From: Arthrobacter sp. N199823
GTDB taxonomy: Bacteria; Actinomycetota; Actinomycetes; Actinomycetales; Micrococcaceae
Assembly: GCF_002929705.1 (NCBI RefSeq)
Contig: NZ_PJIN01000001.1
Coordinates: 310,001-374,000 of the forward strand
Direction: 5' to 3'
DNA length: 64,000 nucleotides
Under the pieces are notes generated by a model. That model worked only from the letters and a program-made list of their open reading frames with translations. It searched no databases and was not told the origin of the DNA. Numbering within the stretch: position 1 is the stretch's first letter; the number at the start of each line of letters is the position of its first letter. The position numbers and the translations under genes were made by a program. Of the stretch, positions 19,973-29,848 are shown piece by piece.

Positions 19973-21241
19973 TTAAGCCTCGGTCTTGATGGTGCCTTTG
20001 AGAGGCTCCGCAACTTCAAGATCGGGGTTGTTGTTGCCGCCAAGTTTCTTCATCATGAAGCCGATGAAGGACGCCTTGCCTTGGGACTTGTTGTAGACGT
20101 CGAAGACGACGGCGGCCAACAGGACCAGGCCCTTGATGATCTGGGTCCAGTCAGATCCCACGCCGAGCAGCTGCAGACCGTTGTTGAGCACGGCCATCAC
20201 CAGACCACCGATCATGGATCCCATCACGGTGCCCACACCGCCGGTGACGGCGGCGCCACCGATGAACACGGCAGCGATGGCATCGAGTTCCCAGCCAACG
20301 CCGTCGGACGGGCCGGAGGCATTGGCCCGGGCAACGAAGATCATGCCGGCCAGACCGGCCAACATCGACATGTTCAGCATGACCATGAAGTCGGTGCGCT
20401 TGCTCTTGACACCGGAGAGCGCGGCGGCGTGGCGGTTGCCACCCACTGCGTAGACGTGGCGGCCAATGGTGGTGCGGGAGGAGATGAAACCGTAGATCAG
20501 AACCAGAACACCGAGAATGATGCCGGGGATCGGGAAGGAGGTGCCCGGGCGGCCCGTGGCGAACAGGTAAGTGACGTAGAGGATGACGGCGGCGAAGACA
20601 ACAACCTTGAAAATGGGGACCCATACCGGCTTGACGTCCGAACCCAGTGACACGGCCTTGCGGCGGCCGCGGAATTCTCCCCAAACCAGGGCCACAACTC
20701 CTAGGATTCCGATGAGAAGTGTCAAGTTGTTGTACCCGGTGTTCGGGCCGATCTCGGGCAGGTAGCCGGCACCGATGGCTTGGAATTCCTTGGGAACCGG
20801 GATGGTGAGGGAGTCACCGAAGAGCTGGTTGGCGCCGCGGAACAGCAGCATGCCGGCCAGGGTGACAATGAAAGCAGGGATGCCTACATAGGCCACGAAG
20901 AAGCCCTGCCACGCACCAATGGCGGCGCCCAACGCCAGACCAGCAATGATGCCCAGATACCAGGGAAGGCCCCAATCGCGCATGGCCAGTGCCACCACGA
21001 TGCCCACAAACGCGGCGACGGAACCCACGGAGAGATCAATGTGTCCGGCGATAATAACCAGCACCATGCCGATGGCAAGGACCAGGATGTAGGAGTAGCC
21101 GTTCATCAAGTTGATGACGTTATCGGGGGTGAGAATCAGCCCATCGGTCCTCACCTGGAAGAAGACGACGAGGGCGACGAGGGCAAAAATCATGCCGAAT
21201 TGGCGTGAGTTGCCGCTAAAGAGTTGTTTGATGATGTTCAT
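19973..21241 (-). CDS. mmsB: Multiple-monosaccharide ABC transporter permease
   Basis: A 422-residue permease of the RbsC/XylH/GguB family with about ten membrane segments. It carries INLMNGYSYILVLAIGMVLV near residue 44 and the cytoplasmic coupling block GRHVYAVGGNRHAAALSG, which contacts the ATPase. Its length fits GguB/MmsB, which is longer than RbsC. The start at 21239-21241 is preceded by AGGAC. The gene follows mmsA by 26 bases. It forms the pore of the sugar importer. Confidence 0.95.
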   Translation of the reverse strand: MNIIKQLFSGNSRQFGMIFALVALVVFFQVRTDGLILTPDNVINLMNGYSYILVLAIGMVLVIIAGHIDLSVGSVAAFVGIVVALAMRDWGLPWYLGIIAGLALGAAIGAWQGFFVAYVGIPAFIVTLAGMLLFRGANQLFGDSLTIPVPKEFQAIGAGYLPEIGPNTGYNNLTLLIGILGVVALVWGEFRGRRKAVSLGSDVKPVWVPIFKVVVFAAVILYVTYLFATGRPGTSFPIPGIILGVLVLIYGFISSRTTIGRHVYAVGGNRHAAALSGVKSKRTDFMVMLNMSMLAGLAGMIFVARANASGPSDGVGWELDAIAAVFIGGAAVTGGVGTVMGSMIGGLVMAVLNNGLQLLGVGSDWTQIIKGLVLLAAVVFDVYNKSQGKASFIGFMMKKLGGNNNPDLEVAEPLKGTIKTEA

Positions 21242-21267
21242 GGGGGTGTCCTTTTTCTTCCCTAGAG

Positions 21268-22812
21268 CTAGGCAGACTTAGTGGCAGCGGTCATGCGTTT
21301 CATCAACGTTTCCTGGCTGGCCTGATTCTTGTCGAGCACGCCGGTGATGGCGCCCTCAAAGATGGTGTAAATGCGGTCAGAGATACCGAGAAGCTCGGGC
21401 AATTCCGAGGAAATGACGATCACGCCCTTGCCCTGGTTGGCCAGTGCCTGGATGATCCCGTAGATCTCATACTTGGCGCCCACATCAATGCCGCGGGTGG
21501 GCTCATCAAGGATGAGCAGATCAGGGTCGGTGAACATCCACTTCGCGAGGACAACCTTCTGCTGATTTCCACCGGAGAGCTTCGCCACGCCCTCCTCCAC
21601 ACTGGGGGCCTTGGTGCGGAGCTGCTTGCGGTAGCGTTCTGCTACCGAAAATTCCTTGTCGCGGTCAACGACGGTGTTCTTGGAGATAGCGCCGAGATTT
21701 GCGGACACCGTGGTGGTCTTGATGTCATCGAGCAGATTTAGGCCCAGTGTCTTGCGATCCTCGGTGACGTAACCCAGTCCGTGCTTGATGGCCTGGGGGA
21801 CGTTGCGCAGGGTGATTTCCTTGCCGTCCTTGATGATCTGCCCGGAAATGTAGTTGCCGTAGGAGCGGCCGAAGATCGAGCGGGCCAGCTCTGTACGGCC
21901 GGCACCCATCAAGCCGGCGATACCGACAATTTCCCCGCGCCGGACATTGAAATTGGAGTTCTTGCATACGAGCCGGTCCGCAATCTGCGGGTGGGCCACT
22001 GTCCAGTTCTTGACCTCGAAGAACACCTCCCCGATCGTGGGCGTGTGATCGGGGAAGCGGGATTCTAGGGTTCGTCCCACCATGCCGCGGATGATTCGGT
22101 CCTCATCGACGCCGTCGGCCTTCACATCGAGTGTCTCGATGGACTTGCCGTCGCGGATGATGGTGATGGAGTCCGAGACCTGCTCAATTTCGTTGAGTTT
22201 GTGCGAGATCATGATGCAGCTGATGCCCTTGGACTTGAGCCCCCGGATCAGATCCAAGAGGTGCTGGGAGTCGGACTCGTTCAGGGCGGCCGTTGGCTCA
22301 TCGAGGATGAGGAGCTTGACGGACTTGTTCAGTGCCTTGGCGATTTCAACGAGCTGCTGCTTGCCGACACCGATTTCCTTGACAGGAGTATCGGGATCCT
22401 CGTTCAAGCCAACGCGGGCCATCAGTTCCATGGTCCGCAGCCGGGCCTCGGCCCAGTTGATGACACCAAATTTGGTGGGTTCATTGCCGAGGAAGATGTT
22501 CTCGGTGATGGAGAGTTCGGGGATGAGAGCGAGTTCCTGATGGATGATCACAATGCCGGCGTTTTCACTGGCCCGGATGTCTTTGAACTCGCAGACTGAG
22601 TTCTGGAAGACAATCTCACCGTCGTAGCTACCGAAGGGGTAGACGCCGGAGAGTACCTTCATGAGGGTTGATTTGCCTGCGCCGTTTTCGCCACAGATGG
22701 AGTGGATTTCGCTGGCACGAACGGTGATAGATACTTCCGAAAGTGCCTTCACACCAGGGAATTCCTTGGTGATGGATCGCATCTCGAGTATGACGGGGTT
22801 CGCGGACACCAT
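21268..22812 (-). CDS. mmsA: Multiple-monosaccharide ABC transporter ATPase (two domains)
   Basis: A 514-residue double ABC ATPase of the RbsA/GguA type. Domain 1 has Walker [10 protein letters not shown] at residues 41-49. Domain 2 has a degenerate Walker A ([10 protein letters not shown]), signature [14 protein letters not shown] and Walker [13 protein letters not shown]. The start [11 protein letters not shown] at 22810-22812 gives the usual family length; the in-frame ATG at 22884 lacks a ribosome site. It is the first structural gene of the sugar import operon, behind the ROK regulator on the same strand with a 183-base promoter region between. Confidence 0.95.
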   Translation of the reverse strand: MVSANPVILEMRSITKEFPGVKALSEVSITVRASEIHSICGENGAGKSTLMKVLSGVYPFGSYDGEIVFQNSVCEFKDIRASENAGIVIIHQELALIPELSITENIFLGNEPTKFGVINWAEARLRTMELMARVGLNEDPDTPVKEIGVGKQQLVEIAKALNKSVKLLILDEPTAALNESDSQHLLDLIRGLKSKGISCIMISHKLNEIEQVSDSITIIRDGKSIETLDVKADGVDEDRIIRGMVGRTLESRFPDHTPTIGEVFFEVKNWTVAHPQIADRLVCKNSNFNVRRGEIVGIAGLMGAGRTELARSIFGRSYGNYISGQIIKDGKEITLRNVPQAIKHGLGYVTEDRKTLGLNLLDDIKTTTVSANLGAISKNTVVDRDKEFSVAERYRKQLRTKAPSVEEGVAKLSGGNQQKVVLAKWMFTDPDLLILDEPTRGIDVGAKYEIYGIIQALANQGKGVIVISSELPELLGISDRIYTIFEGAITGVLDKNQASQETLMKRMTAATKSA

Positions 22813-22917
22813 AATGCTTACGCCTTCCACAACTGACTTCTTTGTCGGTGCCCCACCAAGTTCGCACTGGCGGCGGGGCTTCATTGCCCGCGAAATTCAT
22901 TCATTGCGCGGAGTGCC

Positions 22918-23000
22918 GATACTAACCGGTACTCGAAAAGTAAACTAGATCACACACTTGTGGTCAAGTCTTTAACGCTACGAGAAGGTAACGGTTTAAG
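22918..23000 (-). promoter_or_regulatory. Promoter and candidate ROK operator before mmsA
   Basis: On the minus strand TTGACC (22967-22962) could be the -35 box. Just upstream is an imperfect inverted repeat, CTTAAACCGTTAC / GTAGCGTTAAAG (22970-23000), which overlaps the stop codon of the ROK gene. It is a reasonable operator for the neighbouring regulator. No -10 box stands out clearly. Confidence 0.4.
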
Positions 23001-24204
23001 AAATGATGGAACTGGGCTCGTTCTGGAACACCAAAGCGGCCGCTCCAAGAGCCTCGGACCGGGACGTTAGTTGTGACATTCTCAGGCCGATACTTTCCCC
23101 AACGATGGGTACGGCATGGCGAAGAAGGCCGCGTCGGATCGGGGCTAAAAATAGCTCACCAAGTTCCGTCAGCGGGCCTCCGATGACAATGACATCGGGG
23201 CTGATCAAATTAGCCACATTGGCCAAGGCGCGGCCTATTGCCATGCCGGCATCATCAAGAACGCGCAGGGTCGCAGGATCGCCCGAGGTCGCTTGGCGAA
23301 GGATATCCGCCGTGGAGATGGGGTGCTCGTGACCCCTGCTGAGGAGTTCCACCATGGTGGCCGTGGATGCGACAGTTTCGAGGCAACCGCGATTACCGCA
23401 GCGACAAATCACGCCTTGCTCATCGATGGTCACATGACCGATTTCGCCCGTGACACCAAAGCTGCCGTGGAAGAGTGCGCCGCCAAGGATGAGGCCTGAT
23501 CCGATGCCCGTGCCAATTTTGATGAACATGAGATTCTGGACGTTGCCTTGATCGCCCCACGTGAGCTGCGCCAAGGCGCCGAGATTTGCGTCGTTGTCAA
23601 CGAAAACAGGAATCTTTAGGGCCTGTTCCAGTTCGCTGTGCAAATTGATACCGACCCATTCGGGCAAGATGGAACCCCGGATGACCTTGCCGCTGCGGCT
23701 GTCAATAGGACCAGGGATGCCGGCTCCGGCGCCGATGAGTTGCGAGCGAGAGATGCCCGCTTTTTTCAGGAGTTTGTCCAGCAGCCGAGAGGCGGTCTGG
23801 ATGCCTTCCACCGCTTGGTGTCCGCGCGGTAGGGGAGCCTCTTCTTCGGCTAAGAGGTGATATCCGGTGTTGGCGAGAACGACGCGAACATGGGTGCGAC
23901 CAAAGTCGATGCCAGCGGCAATGGCACTGTCCCCGTTGTAGCGCACCGACATGGCCCGCCGGCCGGAGCTCGTAACAGGGGTGAGCGTGACCAGATCTGC
24001 TGCGGCCATGCTCTTGACGATATTGGAGATCGTCGCTGTGGACAGGCCAGTGCTGCGGGCAAGCTCGGCCTGAGTTGACGCCCCACCCTTAAGGAGTTGC
24101 TGCGTGATCCGCTGTTGATTGCGGCTGCGCAGTGCTGATTGCGAGCCGGGATTGCGGGCTTTACGGTAGGCCGGCGTGGTGGTGGGCTGTTCGTCATCGA
24201 GCAT
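22996..24204 (-). CDS. ROK family transcriptional regulator
   Basis: A 402-residue regulator. Residues 20-80 form a winged helix-turn-helix (QAELARSTGLSTATISNIV), followed by the ROK sugar-kinase-like domain with AAGIDFGRTHVRVVLAN and the cysteine zinc motif CRCGNRGCLETVAS. This is the XylR/NagC-type repressor plan, in which a sugar or sugar phosphate releases DNA binding. It is encoded directly upstream of mmsA-mmsB-chvE on the same strand and very probably controls that importer. The start at 24202-24204 gives MLDDEQPTTT. Residues of a functional kinase site are partly absent, as usual for regulators. Confidence 0.92.
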   Translation of the reverse strand: MLDDEQPTTTPAYRKARNPGSQSALRSRNQQRITQQLLKGGASTQAELARSTGLSTATISNIVKSMAAADLVTLTPVTSSGRRAMSVRYNGDSAIAAGIDFGRTHVRVVLANTGYHLLAEEEAPLPRGHQAVEGIQTASRLLDKLLKKAGISRSQLIGAGAGIPGPIDSRSGKVIRGSILPEWVGINLHSELEQALKIPVFVDNDANLGALAQLTWGDQGNVQNLMFIKIGTGIGSGLILGGALFHGSFGVTGEIGHVTIDEQGVICRCGNRGCLETVASTATMVELLSRGHEHPISTADILRQATSGDPATLRVLDDAGMAIGRALANVANLISPDVIVIGGPLTELGELFLAPIRRGLLRHAVPIVGESIGLRMSQLTSRSEALGAAALVFQNEPSSIIS

Positions 24205-24312
24205 ATAAATGACAATGCCTCATAGATCACATTGGCGTCAAGAAATGAACGCAAGATGAATTGCTCAATTTACTCTATGAACTGCTGATTGCATCTCACC
24301 GGCCCGGAACTG

Positions 24313-24831
24313 CTAGGCCTGAACAGCTTTGTGCTTGCGAGCCAGTGTGACGTAGTGAGCGGCATTCTCTCGAACGTGCTCCAGTTCCTCGGCGCTTAGG
24401 GCGCGGCGCACCTTGGCCGGCACACCGGCAACGAGTGATCCGGGCGGAATGATGGCACCTTCCAGCACCACGGCACCACCAGCTACCAGCGATCCGGCAC
24501 CGATGACGGCGCCGTTCATGATGGTGGCGCTCATGCCAATGAGGCAGTCATCCTCGACTGTGCATCCATGGACTACTGCGCCGTGGCCAACACTGACACC
24601 CTTGCCCACGCTGGTGGGGAATCCGGGATCAGCGTGCAGCACCACATTGTCCTGCAGATTGGATCCTTCCCCGACGCTGATGGAGTTGGTATCTCCGCGC
24701 ATGACAACTCCGTAAAACGCGCTGGAATCGGCGCCGAGGCTGACCTCGCCAATCAGCACAGCAGTGTGGGCCACAAAGGCACTCTCGTGAACGTTGGGGG
24801 TATTGCCATCAAGGGTGATCAATTGATTCAT
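24313..24831 (-). CDS. Gamma-carbonic anhydrase-like hexapeptide-repeat protein
   Basis: A 172-residue left-handed beta-helix protein with hexapeptide repeats from about residue 10 to 140. The three zinc-ligand histidines of the gamma class can be placed in LHADPG, VGHGAVVHG and their surroundings, and the family-typical RGDTNSISVGEGSNLQDN block is present. A C-terminal helix follows. Members hydrate CO2 or bind acyl groups; many bacterial YrdA-like members are inactive or metal-dependent. It ends 108 bases before the ROK gene. It lies 50 bases after the aldo/keto reductase on the same strand and may be co-transcribed with it. Confidence 0.85.
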   Translation of the reverse strand: MNQLITLDGNTPNVHESAFVAHTAVLIGEVSLGADSSAFYGVVMRGDTNSISVGEGSNLQDNVVLHADPGFPTSVGKGVSVGHGAVVHGCTVEDDCLIGMSATIMNGAVIGAGSLVAGGAVVLEGAIIPPGSLVAGVPAKVRRALSAEELEHVRENAAHYVTLARKHKAVQA

Positions 24832-24881
24832 GGTGGGTCCATTCTCATGGTTCGTGGAGCGGAAAGCTATGGTGTTGCCGA

Positions 24882-25886
24882 CTACCAGCGAGGGTGAATA
24901 TCTGCTCGCAGCAAGGAATCATAAATCTCATGCACACCGGCGTTGAAGCCCTCGCCCAAAGCGGGCATTGACCCTGCGGCGGCGTTGGCCCGGGCTTGAT
25001 CCGCGGACCGGGCGCCCGGGATCACGGCGGAGACGCCGTCGAGCTGGGCAAGCCACGCTAGCGCGAGTTGAGCCGTCGTGGTGTCCGGGGTGACGCCGTC
25101 GGCCGTTTTGGCCAGGGCGGTGAATCGTGCGGCGGCCTCGAGGCCAACCGTGAAGTCCACGCCGGAGAACGTCTCGCCGACGTCGAAGTGGCTACCGTCG
25201 CGGTTGTAATTGCGGTGATCGTTCTCGGCGAAGGTGGTCGCGGCCGTGTATTTGCCGGACAACAGCCCGCTGGCGAGGGGGACACGGGCGATGATGCCAA
25301 CGTTTGCGGCGCGGGCGGCGGGAAGGACGGCGTCGAGCGGCTTGAGTCGGAAGGCGTTGAGGATGATCTGAATTGTGGCCACATTGGGGCGGGCAATCGC
25401 GGCGAGGGCTTGGTCGCTGGTCTCAACGCTCAGCCCGTAATTGGCGATAGAGCCCTCCGCGACGAGGGTATCCAGGGCGTCATAAACCTCATCCGAGGTC
25501 ACGACGGCGGTGGGCGGGCAATGCAGCTGGACCAGATCCAGGGTGTCCACTCCAAGGTTCTTGCGGGAACGATCGGTCCACGCACGGAAATTTTCTAGTG
25601 AGTAGTTTTCGGGCAGCTGATCCATTCGGCGGCCCATTTTGGTGGCGACGGTGATGCCATGGTCGGCGCCTCGCTCGCGCAAAAATGCCCCAATGACCTG
25701 CTCGCTACGGCCATCGCCATAGACATCGGCGGTATCGAAGAAGGTGACACCGGTATCTGCGGCAGCGGCCAAGACCTTGCCTGCGTCGGCCTCGCTGACC
25801 TCGCCCCAATCGGCGCCCAGCTGCCATGTACCCAGACCAATACCGGACACCGAACGGTTAGTTTTCCCCAAGCGCTGTGTTTGCAT
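24882..25886 (-). CDS. Aldo/keto reductase
   Basis: A 334-residue NADPH-dependent TIM-barrel reductase. It starts MQTQRLGKTNRSVSGIGLGT and carries the catalytic tetrad context FDTADVYGDGRSE (Asp and Tyr), ATKMGRR (Lys) and LVQLHCPP (His), and ends with the NADPH-binding IPGARSADQARANAAAG. These are the landmarks of the AKR11/12-like general stress or sugar aldehyde reductases. The ATG at 25884-25886 is the natural family start. It is probably co-transcribed with the gamma-carbonic anhydrase gene. The substrate is unknown. Confidence 0.92.
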   Translation of the reverse strand: MQTQRLGKTNRSVSGIGLGTWQLGADWGEVSEADAGKVLAAAADTGVTFFDTADVYGDGRSEQVIGAFLRERGADHGITVATKMGRRMDQLPENYSLENFRAWTDRSRKNLGVDTLDLVQLHCPPTAVVTSDEVYDALDTLVAEGSIANYGLSVETSDQALAAIARPNVATIQIILNAFRLKPLDAVLPAARAANVGIIARVPLASGLLSGKYTAATTFAENDHRNYNRDGSHFDVGETFSGVDFTVGLEAAARFTALAKTADGVTPDTTTAQLALAWLAQLDGVSAVIPGARSADQARANAAAGSMPALGEGFNAGVHEIYDSLLRADIHPRW

Positions 25887-26203
25887 GACCCCAGCCTAGT
25901 CAATGCGGAGCCCCCATCGGGGTCCGGGCCCCTTATCCCCGGAATACGTGAGGTGCATCGGCCTTGGTCGTGACACATTCCACTGACCCCGCCCCTGTTA
26001 CCACCCGCGAGGGCTGGAGTGGCACGGTAAACTTGGATGTCGCTTGCCGCAGGCGATTCAACGCCGGGCGCCGAGCCTCAATTGCCCGACTGGCACCATG
26101 ACACAGTCGCCCACGGCGCCCTAATGGCTGCGGCACGGACTTAGACATCGCAGGGAAGACAGTCGCATCTGCCCTCCCGGCCACACAGAATGGAATCCTT
26201 GGT
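25887..26203. other. Divergent promoter region, no gene seen
   Basis: This 317-base gap separates the aldo/keto reductase (minus) from the APC permease (plus). I see no credible coding frame; the frames here are continuations of shadows. It holds the two divergent promoters, but no box is clear enough to mark. GGAATCCTTGGT lies before the permease ATG. Confidence 0.4.
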
Positions 26204-27742
26204 ATGCCACCTATTGATGAGCCGAGCACCGGGAAGATGGGCTCACGCGGCGGCTCCGGTGCTGCCTTAGGGCTGGGCCACCAGTTACTTCGGCGCAAGC
26301 CCCTTGCCCTCATGGTGCAAGAGAGTAACAATGGCGCCGGCGGGCGCAGTTTGGTGCGGAGCTTCGGCGTCCTGCAGCTGACCATGATCAGCGTCGGAGC
26401 AACCCTGGGTACAGGCATCTTCGTGATCCTTGGCGATTCCGTTCCGATGGCCGGGCCAGCCATCTTCATTTCGTTCCTGATCGCCGGCGTTGCGGCGCTA
26501 CTCTCCGCCATCTCCTACGCGGAAATGGCCGGCATGGTGCCGGTTTCCGGATCCAGCTATTCCTACACTTACGCCACTTTGGGTGAAGGTATGGCATGGA
26601 TCTGCGGTTGGTGTCTGGTGCTGGAATATGCGGTGTCCGTCGCCGCAGTGGCTGTGGGAGCCGGGCAGTACGTCAATGAAGCCGTCGCTGGTTTGGGATG
26701 GGCGCTGCCGGAATTCATGTCCCAGCCACCCGGTTCCGGCGGCGTCATGAACGTACCCGCAATGGTCATCGTGCTGCTGTCCATGGTGCTGCTGATGCGC
26801 GGCGCCAAGGAAAGCGCCTGGGTCAACACCGCCATTGTGTTCATCAAGATTGTGATTCTGCTGTTCTTCTGCGCCGTCGCCTTCACCGCGTTCAATATCG
26901 GAAACTTTGACCCGCTGCTGCCCATGGGTACCGCCGGCGTCTCGGCCGCAGCCTCCCGCGTGTTCTTCTCCTACATTGGCTTCGATGCGGCTTCCACGGC
27001 GGGCGAAGAAGCAAAGAATCCGCAGCGCGATCTGCCCCGCGCCATCATGCTTTCCATGGTGATTGTCACCTCAATTTACGTACTGGTGGCCGTTGCCGCC
27101 GTCGGCGCCCGGGAGTGGACTTGGTTCGATGGCACCCAAGCGGCTTTGGTTCAGATCCTCCAGGAAATCACCCACAAGCCCTGGATTGCTGCGGTGTTCG
27201 CCATCGGTGCGGTGCTGGCCATCACCAGTGTTGTGCTGGCCGTGCTCTATGGGCAGACCCGAATTCTCGTCTCCATGTCGCGCGATGGCCTAGTGCCCAA
27301 GGTGTTCGGCAGGATTTCGGCCAAGCGAGGCACCCCCGTTGCAGGTACCTTGATCGTTGGCATCGCCGTCGCACTGACGGCCGGGTTGGTGCCGTTGGGT
27401 GCCCTGGCTGATGCAACAAGCATCGGAACCCTGTTCGCTTTTGCCTTGGTGAATATTTCCGTCATCTACTTGCGCCGCAAACGCCCGGAACTCAAACGCA
27501 GCTACCGGGCAGCTTTCTACCCCGTGACGCCGATCCTGGGTGCGCTCATGTGCATGTACCTGATGATTAACCTCGGCGGCGTGACCTGGGTGGTGTTCCT
27601 GCTGTGGATGATCGTAGGTCTGACCGCGTACTTCGCCTACGGACGACGTCACTCGCAGGTGGCCGCCATGTCTCAGTCCGACTACGAGACGCTGTCCGCC
27701 GCACCCATCGAGCCGGTGCTGCCGATCCACGAAAACCGCTGA
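26204..27742 (+). CDS. APC superfamily amino-acid permease (CAT-like)
   Basis: A 512-residue transporter with about 12 membrane segments after a 45-residue polar, Gly/Ser-rich leader. The first transmembrane segment carries VGATLGTGIFVILG, the substrate-binding G-x-G-I-F turn of APC amino-acid transporters. SYAEMAGMVPVSGSSYSYTY and FFSYIGFDAASTAGEEAKNP are the further signatures of the cationic amino-acid transporter (YfnA/CAT) branch. It probably imports amino acids with protons across the cytoplasmic membrane. It stands alone and is convergent with the unknown membrane protein gene. The substrate is not defined by the sequence. Confidence 0.9.
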   Translation: MPPIDEPSTGKMGSRGGSGAALGLGHQLLRRKPLALMVQESNNGAGGRSLVRSFGVLQLTMISVGATLGTGIFVILGDSVPMAGPAIFISFLIAGVAALLSAISYAEMAGMVPVSGSSYSYTYATLGEGMAWICGWCLVLEYAVSVAAVAVGAGQYVNEAVAGLGWALPEFMSQPPGSGGVMNVPAMVIVLLSMVLLMRGAKESAWVNTAIVFIKIVILLFFCAVAFTAFNIGNFDPLLPMGTAGVSAAASRVFFSYIGFDAASTAGEEAKNPQRDLPRAIMLSMVIVTSIYVLVAVAAVGAREWTWFDGTQAALVQILQEITHKPWIAAVFAIGAVLAITSVVLAVLYGQTRILVSMSRDGLVPKVFGRISAKRGTPVAGTLIVGIAVALTAGLVPLGALADATSIGTLFAFALVNISVIYLRRKRPELKRSYRAAFYPVTPILGALMCMYLMINLGGVTWVVFLLWMIVGLTAYFAYGRRHSQVAAMSQSDYETLSAAPIEPVLPIHENR

Positions 27743-27863
27743 CCGACCACTGCACCAAGGCGCCTGGCCCGCAGCCTCAAGAACACAGCGAACACAGTGG
27801 ATGCAGTGGATGTATCCCAGATGGAGCTGCCGGGCCCGGCCCGACGACGCCGACGCGAACTGA
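27743..27863. other. Gap between convergent genes
   Basis: This 121-base stretch separates the permease from the convergent membrane protein. It contains GCCGGGCCCGGC (27830-27841), a short GC-rich palindrome that could act as a weak terminator. No T run follows. Confidence 0.3.
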
Positions 27864-29402
27864 TCAACTTCGCTTTGGCTGCTTTGGCTGCTTTGGCTGC
27901 TTTGGCTTCTTAGGGTTGAGGCCATCGGAGGTGCGTTTCAGTGCCGTGACGGGGATCCGATTCGATACCGCACCCGCTTTCAGCGACGCGAGGCTGACAC
28001 GTACTGCTGCTGGGGAATGGGTCCACAGATCGCAGAACGCGTACCCATAGCTGCGCGCGGGGTCCGCTCGCAGGGCCCGCCATTGGGGGTCGAAGGCGCG
28101 TGTGGCGCGATCGGCGACCTCCGGAAAGTCACGCAGTACGAGGGCAATGTGCGTGCGGGAGTGCTTGGCGATGTACCTCAGGGACATCGAGAATCTCGGC
28201 GACCGGTCGAACTCCTGTTCCTTCTCGTTCCACTGGCCGAGCCGAATGTCACGGATGATCAAGACCTCAGCTATCTCGTCCCAGCGGATCACCAGACCGC
28301 CTCGGACCATGATGCCCTCCTGAGTAATAGCCATGTCGATCGCGTTGGTGCCTCGGCGGATCAGGAGCGGGACGCAGAGCGGCAGCAAGGCGATCCCCAC
28401 CCCCAAGAGGCACAGAGTAAGTGCTGTTGGCACTGCCCGTACGCGCGCCGCGCTCGTGGACTCCCAGCTGAAATACCACTTCCCGAACTCACCGAAGTGT
28501 TGCGGTGCGTCCCAGCGCCAGTGGAACATGCGGGGAGAAGCCACCATCTCCATCAGCTGGCCCGCGTATGCCAGCAGGATGTAAGCGATGAAAAAGACGA
28601 ACGGCAGCCCGAGCAGAAGGAAAATGCCAGCGCGGAGGAACAGGCCCACGTGCCCTCTGGGAGAGGAGCGCAGCACCTGCTCGGGCAGTTGTGGCAGCAC
28701 GCTGTCCGTGCCGCGTTCCTGCCGGGCTGCTGGATGCGCTCGGTGACGGGCCAGGATTCTCCTGCCGACAGCAGGCACAGATCGCCAGAGCAGCACGATC
28801 AGTGCGAGTAGCGAAATGACCACTACGATCAGCACGGGGATTAGCCATCGCTGGGCCATGAAGGACAGCGGCTCCAGTGCGATTCCGGTGTACCCCCAGG
28901 ACTGCCACATAAACGGGCGGCCCTGAATGAATCGCTCGGCGTAGGCTGAGAAAATATGGACCAGTACGGCCAGCGCAGGTGTACTGAGGACCAGCAAAAG
29001 GACGGTCCAGATCCGTGGACGTCGAACGCCGGGGCCAGAACGCGGGTCGAGATCGGGAGCGGTGCGCGGGGTGCGCCTGTTGGGGCGGGAGAGCCGGGAG
29101 AACCGGTTTGCCGGATTCAGTCGTTCGGTGATCATGTCATTGCCGAAGGAGAGCCCCATCCATCCGACCAAAACGCCCATGGGAATGAAGATTGCGCCGA
29201 GGAAGATTCCCGCACCAACACCTTCTTGGTCCCAGAACACGACGGGGGCCCACATCAGCAATCCCGCGAATGCCAAGCAGAGCAGTTTCAGAACGATGAG
29301 GCCGATGGCTTCGACGGTGTAGAACCCCGAGCCCCCGGTCACAAATCGCTCGAGGGTGATCCGGCGTGGATCCACGGCACGGGCGCTTCTGGGTAGCGAC
29401 AT
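27864..29402 (-). CDS. Unknown multi-pass membrane protein with KQP-repeat tail
   Basis: A 512-residue protein I cannot assign. It has two hydrophobic segments near residues 28-50 and 60-80, a basic loop, two more near 125-150 and 180-208, two near 255-285 and 330-355, and then a soluble C-terminal part of about 150 residues. The last 15 residues are a KPKQPKQPKQPKR repeat encoded by four 9-base direct copies of CTTTGGCTG/T at 27873-27908. The start at 29400-29402 (MSLPRSARAVDPR) is plausible. Codon use is GC-rich as in its neighbours. It is convergent with the APC permease and separated from purU by an empty 446-base stretch. Confidence 0.65.
   Translation of the reverse strand: MSLPRSARAVDPRRITLERFVTGGSGFYTVEAIGLIVLKLLCLAFAGLLMWAPVVFWDQEGVGAGIFLGAIFIPMGVLVGWMGLSFGNDMITERLNPANRFSRLSRPNRRTPRTAPDLDPRSGPGVRRPRIWTVLLLVLSTPALAVLVHIFSAYAERFIQGRPFMWQSWGYTGIALEPLSFMAQRWLIPVLIVVVISLLALIVLLWRSVPAVGRRILARHRAHPAARQERGTDSVLPQLPEQVLRSSPRGHVGLFLRAGIFLLLGLPFVFFIAYILLAYAGQLMEMVASPRMFHWRWDAPQHFGEFGKWYFSWESTSAARVRAVPTALTLCLLGVGIALLPLCVPLLIRRGTNAIDMAITQEGIMVRGGLVIRWDEIAEVLIIRDIRLGQWNEKEQEFDRSPRFSMSLRYIAKHSRTHIALVLRDFPEVADRATRAFDPQWRALRADPARSYGYAFCDLWTHSPAAVRVSLASLKAGAVSNRIPVTALKRTSDGLNPKKPKQPKQPKQPKRS
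27873..27908. repeat. Four 9-base tandem repeats in a coding tail
   Basis: CTTTGGCTG occurs three times and CTTTGGCTT once, head to tail. The array lies inside the 3' end of the membrane protein gene and encodes its KQP repeats. Changes in copy number would keep the frame. Confidence 0.9.
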
Positions 29403-29848
29403 CGCTCAGACCCCACTCTTGGCCGACACGGAATGGCCGAAGGGGGACATGCTCTGGATACGGACCGGGATGAGGATGCATAGCCGCAGGCGTACACCAC
29501 GGATCTCGGAACTTGCCTCTCGGAATGCTGTCAGGGGTCCATCACTTTCGTCAGGACGCGTGGCCCATCGATGATGGAGCGCACTGCCTCGGTGGAGAGC
29601 GCCGTTGCCAAAGTGGCCAGCACTTACGATCTCGTACCCGCGGGCATCCGGCGCCGTGGTCGAGCGGTAGTGCGCGACGGCTGAACCTTACCGGGGACGC
29701 CCCCAGTTTATCGGTTTCAGGGACACATCGCTCACTGGGCTGTGCCAGCAGGCGTGGCGTCTGTGTTCGGCGGTATTCCTTGGCGGCCACAGACTGCCCG
29801 AATCGGTGCGCCGAGGTGGGAACCCCGTTATGGCCCGGCGAGTGGGGC
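29403..29848. other. 446-base stretch without a convincing gene
   Basis: This lies between the start of the membrane protein gene and the 3' end of purU, so it should contain the membrane-protein promoter and perhaps a purU terminator. Open frames on both strands extend into purU antisense and have no family features. I see no tRNA-like fold, repeat or strong hairpin. Confidence 0.35.

Noticed and set aside
29403-29848. tRNA or small RNA gene in the gap before purU
   Set aside because: I could not find a cloverleaf, a T-loop GTTCGA-type box or a terminator in this stretch.
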